The notes under the pieces were generated by a model. That model saw nothing but the letters and a program-made list of their open reading frames with translations. It was not told the DNA's origin and made no database searches. Below, piece by piece: positions 45,464 through 56,647 of a DNA stretch of 64,000 nt (position 1 is its first letter; each line of letters begins with the position of its first letter). The stretch covers positions 186,001-250,000 of the forward strand of contig JANBVO010000008.1 in NCBI GenBank assembly GCA_030052745.1. Direction: 5' to 3'. This stretch comes from Pleurostoma richardsiae (taxonomy: Eukaryota > Ascomycota > Sordariomycetes > Calosphaeriales > Pleurostomataceae). The position numbers were made by a program, and so were the translations under genes.

Positions 45464-48294
45464 ATGAACGATCTCCTACATATTCTACCCTCTCTCGGTC
45501 CGAGAGGCGGCACCTCCGATAGCACCTCTTCGTCGACCGATACACCTTCCAGTCGCCTCAAGAAGAAACGCTCCAACCCTCCCCCCACTCCGAATCCCAT
45601 TTCCAGGCTCGTCCGCGGAGCCAACAGCTTCTTCTGGTCCTTGCGCGATGGCCTCACTGACGCCGAACGAGAGGACCTGCGCAAGCTCGAAGAGCGCAAG
45701 CAGATCCTTGCATTGCGGATGAAAGATGTAAGCAGGACCTCCCTTGGCCTCATCATCTACACCTCCCCCCGAGCTTGCGTTCCTTTTTGAGAATCTCTGC
45801 TAACGAGCCTCTTCGTCTACTCCAGGCTACCGACGCCGCCCAGTGGACCGCCGCAGCACGTGAGCTGGATCTGCTCGAAGGCAACGACCTCTGGAAGCTC
45901 GATTCGTCCTCCGACGTCCCAGACGAATACAACCCCACCCTCATAGCCTCCCGCACGCGCGAGCTTGACGATGCCCGGATAAGTTGCGACTTCAGGGCCA
46001 TGCTGCACCTGGTCCGCACCGCTCTGAGCCGCGACCTCGGCGGTATGGACAACCCGGAGCTGTACCGCCACTCTTACCTCGGCACCAAGGACCTGATTGA
46101 GCGGTATGTTGACTCGGCGGTCAAGACGATCCAGGCGCTTGTCGAGAATAGCGGGTGTCATCCACGCCTGATGGCCGAGGCCGGACTCGAAGACAAGGAC
46201 TTGCTCGAGGGCATGCTCCTGGCACGGCAGGCCTTTGGACGGTCGGCGCTGCTGCTGAGCGGGGGTGGAACTTTTGGCATGATGCACATCGGCGTGCTCA
46301 AAGGTATGTTCGAGGCGAAGCTGCTGCCGCGACTCATCTCCGGCGCGTCAGCCGGGTCGATCGTGTGTGCTGTACTTTGCACGAGAACGGACGAGGAGAT
46401 CCCCAAGGTGCTTGAGCAGTTCCCATACGGTGATCTGGCGGTGTTTGAAGAGGAAGGGAACGAGCTCGGCTGGCTCGACCACATGAAGAGGCTGCTGACG
46501 ATCGGGAGCTGGTCGGATATTCGCCACCTCACAAGGGTAATGCGCGAGCTTCTCGGCGACATGACCTTCCAAGAGGCGTATAACCGCACAAGGCGCATAT
46601 GTAACATCTGTGTGTCGACGGCGTCCATCTACGAGCTTCCCCGGCTGCTCAACTACGTCACGGCGCCCAATGTCATGATTTGGTCCGCAGTGGCGGCGTC
46701 ATGCTCCGTGCCACTTGTCTTCAGCGCCGCGCCGCTCCTCGTCAAGGACCCCGTCACCGGCGAGCACTTGCCATGGAACCCAGCTTCGCAGCAGTGGATC
46801 GACGGGTCTGTCGATAACGACATCCCCATGTCTCGGCTGGCCGAGATGTTCAACGTCAACCATTTCATCGTGTCGCAGGTGAACCCGCACATCGTGCCCT
46901 TCCTGTCCAGGGATGAGAGACTCTGCCCTGCGGCGCAGCACTCCGAGGCGCCCACAACCCTCTCCATTTCCTCCCAAAAGGATACCACCCCGGACTGGCT
47001 CTACACCCTTACGACCCTCGCCCGCGACGAGGCCCTCCACCGCTTGCAGTTCATGGCCGAGCTGGGCCTGTTCCCCAATCTGGCCACCAAGCTGCGGTCC
47101 GTTCTCTCGCAGAAATACTCGGGCGACGTCACCATCCTGCCTGAGATCGCTCTGCACGACCTGCCGCGCCTCCTGGCGAACCCGACCACCGACTTCATGC
47201 TGCGCGCCTGCCTGGCCGGCGAGCGCGCCACGTGGCCTAAGCTGAGCCGCATGCGCGACCGACTGGCTATCGAGTTGGCCATCGACCGGGCGGTGCACGC
47301 ACTGCGGGCGCGCGTCGTCTTCAGCCGGAGTCAGGTTGATCTACGGAGGCTGGTGGTCGTGCCGGGCGTGTCTGCGGGTCCGGTGCTGAGGGCGCAGGCG
47401 CAGGCCGAGGCGGCGATGCTGCAACAGCAGCACCACCACCACCGGGGAGGGGCTGTAGGGTCGCGCCACCGCCGGGGGTCGGGGAGCAGTATCCAGCTGC
47501 TGGCGAGGCAGCGGAAGGTGCTGGGGTTGAACAACTCGTGGAGCGACGAGGAGTCGGAGCGCGAGGAGCGCGAGTTGGAGCTGAGTCGCCGGAGAGGAGA
47601 GCCAGGGCTGTGGCTTGGCGAGCGGAGTGCTGCTGCTGCTGGGATGGCGGCGGGCGGAAGCAAGCCGAGGCTGAGGAGGGCGGCGAAGAGCCAGACACAT
47701 GTTCCGTCGGCTTTGCACTCGTTGTCGAGCCCGATGACGCCGGCTGCCGTGAAGATGGGCTCGTACCTGACTGCTGGGAGGCTCGGCGCCTTAATGGACG
47801 AGACACCGTCAAGGCCGCCGATATCGCCAAGGATCGTGGTTGAACCAGATAGCGAGCGCGACAGCTCGCTCACGCACACGCACACGCCATTGAAGGGTGC
47901 CGCGCACGACGGAGCGCACCACGCATATCACCACTACCATCGGGAGCAGGACCAGCCTGCGACCTCGTCCCCGCAGCTGGACCCCTCGCTCCTCCTGCTG
48001 TCGCCGACGACGACCTCACACCCGGAGACGTCGGACCGCGACCAGGCCGACGACCTGCTGCAGTTGCGCTCGTCGTCGGACGTGGGCGAATCGCACACTG
48101 ACGAGAGCGTGTCGGACCCGGAGCCGTATGAGGCCGAGGCGTCGTCGCAGCCTGTCGGGTGGATGGTGCGCCAGAGGGCAGAGAGAGGCGGCAACGCGCA
48201 GGTGGGGAGGAAGAGAGCTGCCACATCACCGGGGCCTCTGTCGCCACCGCTGGCGGTTGGGGCCGCGGATGGGGGAGGCGGGCTATGGGATTGA
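45464..48294 (+). CDS. Patatin-like phospholipase/triacylglycerol lipase (910 aa)
   Basis: Exons 45464-45727 and 45826-48294 total 2733 nt in frame. The patatin domain has the oxyanion loop LLSGGGTFGMMHIGVL (about residue 234), nucleophile GASAGSIV (Ser about 262) and the catalytic Asp in WIDGSVDNDIPM (about 414), so the Ser-Asp dyad is intact. An N-terminal DUF3336-type region (from ISRLVRGANSFFWSLRDGLTDAE) precedes it, as in fungal Tgl3/4/5-like lipases and the Neurospora patatin-like protein family. The C-terminal 300 residues are low-complexity and Ser/Arg/Glu-rich (including QQQHHHHRGG and EESEREERELEL), likely regulatory and phosphorylated. It probably hydrolyses lipid-droplet triacylglycerol or phospholipid. 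After the TGA (48292) the same frame stays open for 48 codons to TAA at 48439; see findings. Confidence 0.9.
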
Positions 48295-48441
48295 CTCGTC
48301 GAAGGGAGGGTGAGCTCCGAGGCGAGTGACGACGAGAGCGGGGCTGACACGGTGCAAAGGCCCGCCGCTGACGAAGATAAATCAGAGAAAGATGGCGAAA
48401 GCGCGCAAGAGAAGGGACTCGGCTGGATGGACTGGGAGTAA
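48295..48441 (+). other. Possible read-through extension of the patatin-like gene
   Basis: In-frame continuation after TGA C: 48 sense codons, acidic (EASDDESGAD, DEDKSEKDGE) and ending GLGWMDWE before TAA 48439-48441. Composition continues that of the upstream tail. Could be a true C-terminus lost by a recent stop, a read-through product, or chance. Confidence 0.35.
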
Positions 48442-49037
48442 CGGTTCTCCATTTCGCCGCCTGTGAAATAGTCACCGATATAAGGTACACAGGGACGCTG
48501 CTGCTGTTGCATATGAGACACTGCATGATGGCGTTGGGAATGGTCCGTACACGATGGTCGGGCATGTTGAGCATTGATCGCATGGGTTATCGGGCATTTG
48601 GGATCTCCGTCGGATGAGTGAAGTCGAGACGAGAGGAGCATGATAGATATATAAGATACGCATCGAGGTTTCGAGTGATACACAGCATCGCCATACATCA
48701 AGTAAAGTTCATATCCTCCCAAGTGCTCACTATGAGTCCATCCAGCTTTTCAGGTGAAGGAGACTCGGTCGTGATGGTGGATAGCCACCAATAAACGCTA
48801 CCAAGTGTTGGCCGCAGGGCTTGGTTCGTCATGCATCATTTCCTCAGGCAGCAACCGACGTGTTGGCACAGCCTGACCTCATTTTATGCTCGACTCTTTT
48901 TAAGGACGCCATCGTCCACCCTCCTTTCTCATCGTGGGCCTCCCACTACTGCCTTGTTGAGGTCTCCTTTGGCACTTCTCTGATATCGGGCACGATTTCT
49001 ATTAGCTGCACACCGCGGTTGAACGCTCAATCTCCAA
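48442..49037. other. Intergenic, first HET gene promoter
   Basis: About 600 bp, nothing distinct recognised. Confidence 0.5.
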
Positions 49038-50570
49038 ATGAGGCTAATCAACGTCGACAGCCTTGAGCTCGAGGAGTTTGTGGGAGTTCACATACCCGGT
49101 TACGTGATCCTCTCGCATACATGGGACGATGGCGAAGTTCTGTTTCGAGACTGGGGCCAGCCGGAGGCGGCGTTGAAGAAAGGCTATGCGAAGATCCTCA
49201 AGACGTGTGAATGGGCCCGTGGCTACGGAGTCTCGTACGCCTGGGTGGACACGTGCTGCATCGATAAGTCCAGCAGCGCCGAGCTCACCGAGGCCATCAA
49301 TTCCATGTTCGCGTGGTACAGTGGGGCGGTGGTTTGCCTCGCCTACTTGTCCGACCTCGAACCCGGGGAGTTCGCCAGCCGTGGTTTTGGACACTGCCGC
49401 TGGTTCACGCGAGGTTGGACACTGCAGGAGCTGATCGCACCGAGGCAGGTCCTTTTCTGTGATAACTCCTGGAAGTGCGTAGGGACGAGCCAAAGTCTCT
49501 CCCCTATCATCTAGGTCGTTACCAAGATTCCAGAGAACATCTTACGAGGGAGAATTCCATGCTGGCATGTGTCTGTTGCTGGACGGATGTCGTGGGCCGC
49601 AGACCGCTGCACCACTCGCCTCGAAGACATGGCCTACTGTCTTCTGGGTATCTTCAGGGTCAGCATGCCGCTACTGTACGGCGAGGGTGGAAATGCTTTC
49701 AGGAGGCTGCAGGAAGAAATAATCAAGAACTCTGACGACCTCACAATATTTGCGTGGTCAAATCATGCTCAGTACTACCATGACAGTATATGGGCTGATA
49801 CGCCAAGACAATTTAGGGGCTGCCATGGTATGTCCTGGACCCAGGATCATGGAGAGGCTCTGAATTTCAGCACCACGAACAGAGGCTTGCGCTTCGAGGC
49901 CAGGCTGTTGCTCATATGCTACTGCCATACGCGGCATCGCCAGGGGGACTGTGACAGTCCCAACTATGTGCTGGACTTACAGGCAACGAATGAACTGGAA
50001 GATACCTCTATAATCCGCCCAGGCATTCTCCTTCAGAAGACCAACCACGATTTCTTCTGCAGAGGTGAGGAACTTGTAAACGTTCCCCTCGATAAGTCTG
50101 CATTCTACGCCTGCAGGAGAACCACACACAATATTTTCTACGTCTCTACAGATGAAATCGTCCCACCGACAGCTCCGGTGCGCCGCGCATACAGCATCCC
50201 AATAAGGGCTGGATCGCGTATCGTCCGCAAAGCCGTCCCGGAGAACTACTGGGACTTTAATCGAAGATACTTCTACGTGTCCAACGACGTTGCCGCTTGG
50301 GGGGCACTTCTACTCCCTGGAGCAGATGCTGGTTTGCCAAGCGCAGCGACCTCGGAGTTTGTCAAGCTAGTCCCCCTTCACTTCATGAACTGGGCTGAGT
50401 CCGACGTCGTTGCCATGTTGTGCGAGGATTGGGAGTCTCTCCCGCTCGCTCTTTTCTACGACGACAGGTACAGGCGAATGAGCTATTCTGAGATACACAG
50501 TCTGACTTCTAGGTCGGGTAAAACATGGGTCAGCATGCCGGAACTGATTAAGAGGCACCGGTCCACCTGA
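49038..50570 (+). pseudogene. HET-domain protein (heterokaryon incompatibility type), one in-frame amber codon
   Basis: A single frame of 511 codons starting MRLINVDSLELEEF. The HET domain is complete: YVILSHTWDDGEVLFRDW, YAWVDTCCIDKSSSAELTEA, MFAWYSGAVVCLAYLSDL, and FTRGWTLQELIAPRQVLFCD. After the TAG at 49512-49514 the same frame goes on with TKIPENILRGRIP, VAGRMSWAADRCTTRLEDMA and CLLGIFRVSMPLLYGEGGNA, the standard end of this HET subfamily, then a variable C-terminal part. Only the stop (ATC TAG GTC) interrupts an otherwise perfect gene; no splice pair removes it in frame. HET proteins trigger cell death when incompatible strains fuse, and null alleles are common in populations. If the stop is used, the product is a 158-residue bare HET domain. 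Confidence 0.8.
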
Positions 50571-51015
50571 GGTTATAATCCGTGATATTCAGCGGCTGCC
50601 GCTGGGGGCTCGGGGGAGGATCCTCCAAGGTGTCAGTTCAAAAGAAGTATGCGAATGCCATTTGCCAAAGCCTCGAGCAGGTGGGCAAGATCACAGATCC
50701 ATCTTAAGGATGTATTGACCGTATTGGTATGACACAGTCCTACAGTCCTACGTTTTCGGTACCTTAGACATACTGCGAACTATCTTTAATGCTACGCAAC
50801 TTTTACAAAATTGCCCCAGGAATGAATCTCGAAAGGATGCTCACTATCATGAAGGGGCAACGCAGCGCCGACGACGGTTAAGAGTCACAACTTGTGCCGA
50901 CCAGGGTGCCGTTGTGGTGTAACCCTACCTACCTCAATCATCTCCGAAACACTCAGCCGCACTCTCATTTCTCGGATGTCATTCGCCCACGTGTCAAATA
51001 TTGCATGCTCAGCAC
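50571..51015. other. Intergenic between the two HET genes
   Basis: 445 bp, no motif recognised; should carry the terminator of the first and the promoter of the second HET gene. Confidence 0.5.
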
Positions 51016-53896
51016 ATGCAGCCTAGAGTGGCTGTGAAGGATGAGCTCCGCCTCCTCCGCACCCATCCAGTACCAAAGAGACCACACCTCAGGAAATTGA
51101 TAGGTAGCGTGCGTGCCACCGGAGCCTCTTCAAACCTTTCAAACGATGGTTGTGGAGACTGGCTACAGATGTTGAAGTTTCTCACGAGCCTGAAGCCAGA
51201 GGACGCAAAACATGTCATTAATGAAACAGAATGGTTACCTGGATGGGTTTCCAGCTCAAGATGGGGTAAGCAGGCTTATCTTTGGCTGAGGGGCAGATAT
51301 ACATTCTAATCATGAATGTCTCCAGCTCTGTGAAAGGTGCTTACGGCTCGGCCTTGCACCCGAGAAGTTCGTCATCGACAAGGTTTTGACGCCGCAGGTC
51401 CCAAAGGCTCTGCGAAGCCTTGAGTTGCGCCCCAGAGGTACACCCGCCGTTGGCCAGCTCAACTCGGGCCTTGGACCAATGACCCTGGGAAAGCTGAGAG
51501 AGCTACGTAAGAGCGGAGGGTGCCCGCTCTGTGGCCTTATATGCCGCGCAATCCAGATGTATGGTGGCAGTGAGGTCACAGAGGCTGACCCAGAGTGCGT
51601 CCTGGAATGGAGCGTCGACGGCCGCCAGACGCGCTCTGGAGACAACCAGCGCTCTAACGTGTCCCGCCGGCTTCGCGTGTCCTGGTCGTCGGATTCGACC
51701 GTCAGCGGCCATCCAAGGGAGCAAGAATTCTACCTGTTGTTCGTGCCACCGCGGAAGTCGACGCGGGCGAACTCCGACATCAATTCTCTCTGGGAGACGG
51801 GAACACAGTTCTTCGGACGGGACTACAGCGGGCGCGGTAACCAGGCGTTGATGAGGAGCTGGATCAACATTTGTGAGACGCAGCACAAAGACGCATGCGC
51901 CCCCATCGAGGGAAGGTCTGCGTTTCTCGATCTCATCCGGCAAACGTCTTTCGGTGTGATCGATGTTGCCGACCTTCAGTTGACCCAGCTGCCCATAGTT
52001 GATGGGAAACCGGCCCGTTACGCAGCCCTAAGTTATGTCTGGGGTCCGGAGCGGACCGAAGACCATAGGACTCTGCGGTCCAATGTCTTCGAGCGAATAA
52101 AGCACGGGGGGCTCGAGCAGCTGGTGTCGGAGTCGCTTCCGAGCACCATCAAGCATGCCATTCAGTTGGTTCGAGATCTCGGCGAGCGATACCTCTGGGT
52201 CGACTCCCTCTGCATAGTCCAGGACAGTGTTTCGTCCTGGAGACTGAACGCCCAGAGCATGGACCTGATCTACGGGAATGCCTACTTCACCATCTGTGCC
52301 GCAGATGGCGATAATTCTGACGCTGGCCTGGTTGCAACAGGTTTCGGCCCAGAATCACCAGAGAGACCGCTCAAGGCGGAGATCCTGCCGGGACTAGAGC
52401 TGCTCGTCTCTCGGCCATTAGAAGAGATCATCCAGGCGTCCGTGTGGAATCGCAGGGCTTGGACCTTCCAGGAACGAATTCTATCACGGAGGTGCCTAGT
52501 CTTTGTCGGGAAGAGGGTCTATTTCCAATGTCGCGGGACGAACATGTCACAGGACGTCTACCCCGACCCGTCCGGCAAGGGCTGGTCCCTAGACTGGCGA
52601 GACTCTCCGCTCAGGACGCTGCGTGATGCCGTTGAGCGCCCTATCTGGTTCTACATGACCTGCGTCTCGCTGTACACCGGCCGGGGCCTCACCAAGCGGA
52701 CGGACATCCTACCGGCATTTGAAGGCGTGTCCCAGCTCATGGCCCGCTACATGGAAGCTCCGTTCTTCTACTGCCTGCCAGCTTCGCACTTCGACTTCGC
52801 CCTCCTCTGGCAGCCGACCGCCGCGCAGAAGAGGCGGCTGCCGCATCAGGGATCTCACCACGACTGGAACGAGAATGCCGAGTTCCCCAGCTGGTCCTGG
52901 GCCGGCTGGGAAGATGACAAGGACCCGCATCACGGCGCGCACGTCTCGTACGACCATAAGTTCCTGGAGGGCTGCCTGATCGACATGCACGACTGGCTGA
53001 TTCACAGGACTTGGATAGACTGGAACATCCGCGACGCCGACGGTAACCTGAAGAACCTGTGGAACAATTTCTCTGAGGCGCTGCGAGGGCGGCAGATGTC
53101 CGAGCGCCAGAAGTACAGGTACGAGAGGCAGATGGGCGACCGCGCCCGCGAGTCGGCGCCGGAGCGGTGGTCCGGGTACAGAAAGATGCCGCCACAGCGT
53201 GAAGTCGTCGACGGGTACCACAGCGACTCCCCGGACCTGGAAGGGTCAGACTACGAGAGAAGGCGCTACACGGCGGATCCAGAAAACAACGATCGGATAG
53301 CCACGGAGGTTGAAGCACTCTCGTCGTACGTCGTACGGCGCCGCTCGCCCACGCCGCGGGAACCACTCTTCGACCGATACGGCCGGCAAAACCGCTATTC
53401 CAACATGGATAAGAAGCTGAGGACGGTGCTCCCGGACAACCCCTTCGGGGTCCGGCCGAGCCAGCGAGGCCGCGATGACCCGGCATTCACGCAGCCGATA
53501 TTGCAGTTCCGGACGTGGATGTCGAGCTTCTACATTCTGCGAGACGCCGAGGGGAAGAGCCCAGGCGAGGGCCTGGCGCGCTGCCACGTTGCGGACCGCG
53601 CGCAGGACTGGTGCGGGACGGTGGTGGTGAATGAGGAGTGGGCGCAGGGGCGCCAAGGCAGGCTGTGCAGCTTCATCGCGCTGTCTGAGGCCAAGTCGTT
53701 CACGGACGAGGAGTGCGTGCACTGGGCGCACTACATCGCCAAGGACCGGGATGAGATCGAGTGGGACCTGTTCTATGTCCTCCTGATCGAGTACAACAGC
53801 AAGCGGCTGCTCTGGGAGCGCGTGGGCCTGGGCAAGATATTCCAGCAGGCATTCGACTGGGATCAGGAAAGCTGGACGGAATTGACGCTTGGCTAG
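51016..53896 (+). CDS. HET-domain protein with N-terminal Cys motifs (about 850-940 aa)
   Basis: The main exon is certain from 51326 to 53896. It starts with LCERCLRLGLAPEKFVI and SGGCPLCGLICRAI, the paired CxxC motifs found before the domain in a common HET subfamily. The HET domain follows: PARYAALSYVWGPERTEDHR, AIQLVRDLGERYLWVDSLCI, AQSMDLIYGNAYFTICAAD and WNRRAWTFQERILSRRCLVF. The C-terminal part (FPSWSWAGWEDD onwards) is the usual tail, here with an Arg-rich disordered insert (about 53090-53400) not expected in the family. The first exon is probably 51016-51265 (MQPRVAVKDELRLL...) with a GTAAGC donor, but its phase does not match the acceptor at 51325, so the exact start or a one-base error is unresolved. 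No in-frame ATG precedes LCERC within the main exon; the first is at about 51479. Confidence 0.8.
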
Positions 53897-55395
53897 TAAG
53901 TCGAGGCTGCAGCCCTTGCACGGGGAAATCCTTTTTTGTTTCAAGTAGCATTGTTGGAAAGGACAGGACTTTTATCCTTCTATATCAGTGACAATGGCGA
54001 GACTGCAGCCCAGCTATTCCCGGCAGGGAATTGTGTTTGGCATCGCATTCTCGTCCCCAAGTTACCCATCTTCTCGCACACCTAGATATGTTTTCTGGAG
54101 GAAACGGTGTACTACTAGCACCGGGAGGTCCAAGAGTCCCGCGTTTTATACGAAGCAGTCAGTTGAAGTCGAGGACGAGCAAACTACGCTAGATAAGATG
54201 ACTCGGTCTCATTTAGCCAAATCTAAGTCAAGTCTGGGCTGTCAAGCCTTGGACAACTTACTACACCGATAAACAGTGGTATTTCGGGCACCCAGGTGGC
54301 ATATACTAGTATTCGAAGATAGCTTTTCACCGAAGGCAAATGGTAACCCGACTCACCTCTGGCCGGGAACCTGCGTTACATATATGGAGCTTCAATCCCC
54401 TCCTCCAATCTTTGTAAGCACTTAAACCTCTCATTATCCTTAAGTGGCAGCAGACTGATTCGAAACGGTCAGATTACATGTGCACACTGTCAGTCTGTCA
54501 ATAGTCTGGAGAGCTGTGTACTTACTATCGATGAGCGCCTCTCGTGAACGTTAACGTACTTTTGAGAGGCTGACATCGCGATAAGTCATTGTGAAGTCAT
54601 TTGCAGGTGACCACAAGCAAGTCAAAGCATTTGTGACAGCGGAAGGTCTATCAATATCCCTTCAGCTGCCTTCTGGCTGGTCATCTATAAGTCATGTCTT
54701 ACTTGATCCCGTAGTAGAACTATGTCACTCGGGCAGCTGCTCCTTTATTAGTCTAGCATTCTATAGACATGTCGCCTTTCTCTTTTCCGATGTTTGCTAT
54801 ATGGTGACGAATATAATCTCGATGGCTGTCAAGTTGAACGCAGACACCGATCAGAAATATTAGCAAGCAAGCTTTGCTCAGCAAACGTACCACGGGCTTA
54901 CGCGGCGCGGTAATAAATGTCTGATGACCCCATACGTCAAGGATGATCCTTCGCGAAAGCTGACATTGGTACCGTCCTCTAGGGAAATTGTGGCTGCTTA
55001 GGTAGGTAGTCCGGCTATGCCGGGATTGGACCCCAGACCGCTACTACTGCATCGGAGAATCAATACAGCCCGGCCCGCTTCTCAGCCTCTTTTGGGCTGC
55101 ATCGCGCGAGGGAATCTCGGTTGGTCGTACGAGCCCCTCACCTAGGCGACCGGGTAAGTGATCCAGAAGCCGATGTCTTCAAAAAGCGCGTTGCGCCCCC
55201 GTCGGTTTGTGTCACCGGTGCCGTGGCACGGCTCTCCCAGCCCTGGCTTGATAAATTACGGCTGATGGTGTCAACCCCTGTCGGCGAAAAAAGTCGGTGC
55301 CAACACAACATCTGTTCCTTACCTTCAACAGGTTCCTGACCGTCATCGCCAGGACCTCGTAATCCACGCAGCCAAAACCCCCGGTTTGAATAGTC
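53897..55395. other. Intergenic, nothing recognised
   Basis: About 1.5 kb, AT-richer than the genes on either side, with short frames only (53988-54272, 54591-54863 plus). No repeat or RNA gene seen. Confidence 0.5.
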
Positions 55396-56647
55396 ATGTT
55401 GAGAGGAGTAGCCGCCGTTTCGCTGCTGCTTTTGCAGAGGGCATGGGGCTATACTGTCACGCTGCCGGATATTCTCTACAATGGCACAGTCACCGCAGAG
55501 TCAACGTCCATAGAGGGCAACCTCGACGGGCCTAAGTTGACGCCTCGTGCAAACAGTACTTCATTCGACTGGTAAGAAGACTTTATCTCGGTCTGTTTTC
55601 GTACTTGCGTGCTCATACGCTCATCAGGTGGTATTTCGACGCGGTCTCAGCATCGACAAACGCGTCCGTTACCGTTGTCTTTTACGAAGCTGGCCCGAAT
55701 GGATTTATCAATGACTACCTTGGCGGCCCTCTGTCGGTAAGCATATCGGGATCATTCGCCAACGGCACCCTCTTCTCCCTCTCTGCTTCGGCAACCGGTG
55801 GCGCCATCATCCACGTGGACGATGACGGCATTGACGCCGAATGGAAAGGCTCCGGCTTCAGCATCCTGGGAACAGGCCTCACGACTTCACACGCCACGTA
55901 TGTCGTAACCGTGGATTCGCCAACCATTGGTGTAGAGGGAAGCTTCACCCTGAAATCGGTGAGTTGCTTGATGCCCAGACTATGGCACCGGTAGCATTAC
56001 TAACGAGACCCATCACCGTTCAGCATGCCCCGGCCCACTACCCATGTGGCCTGAACGTCCCCGGAGTCAGTGAGATCATGGTCCCACATGTGTTCTGGTC
56101 CAACGCGGTGCCTGACGCGTCCGCATTCGTCAACCTGACCATTGGCGGCTCGCCCCTGGCCTTCCACGACGGCGTCGGCTACCACGACAAGAACTGGGGC
56201 GACGCGCCCTTCGTGACGACCACCTCGTCATGGTACTGGGGCCACGCGCGGCTCGGGCCGTACTCGCTCGTCTGGTTCGACGCGCTGGACCTGGCGGGCA
56301 CCGAGTACTTCTCGGGCTACGTCGCCAAGAGAGGGAAGGTGCTGCAGGCGAGCTGCGCGACGGGCGCCGCGGTCGCGAGGCCGTGGGGCGCGAATGACGC
56401 CTACCCGCCTGTCTTCAGCACGGGCGTGATGCAGGGCTTGGAGGTTCGGTTTGACCTTGGGGAAGGGGAGACACTCGTCGCGAACGTGACAACGGGACTC
56501 CCAGTCGTCGACGTCGGCGCCTATGTTCGGACTCTGGGGACCGTGACGGGGGCTGTGGAGGGCCCTGGAGGATGCAAGATAGTGTACGAAGGGCGGACAC
56601 TGTTCGAAGAGTTCAAGTTTACCGGAGTTCCGGGACTTAAGCTCTGA
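55396..56647 (+). CDS. Secreted CrtC/AttH-type lipocalin-fold protein, kievitone hydratase-like (376 aa)
   Basis: Exons 55396-55571, 55628-55958 and 56024-56647 total 1131 nt in frame. A signal peptide (MLRGVAAVSLLLLQRAWG) is followed by a double lipocalin-like domain: SFDWWYFDAVSAS in the first half, and in the second GVGYHDKNWGDAPF and SSWYWGHARLGPYSLVWFDA. The YHDKNWG and W-x-W-GHAR motifs mark the CrtC/AttH family, which includes carotenoid 1,2-hydratase, the fungal kievitone hydratase and the Diels-Alderases of decalin biosynthesis. The signal peptide and several N-glycosylation sites (NGT, NTT-like, NVT) favour the secreted kievitone-hydratase branch, an enzyme that detoxifies a bean phytoalexin. 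No polyketide or NRPS gene is adjacent. The exact substrate cannot be read from the sequence. Confidence 0.8.
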
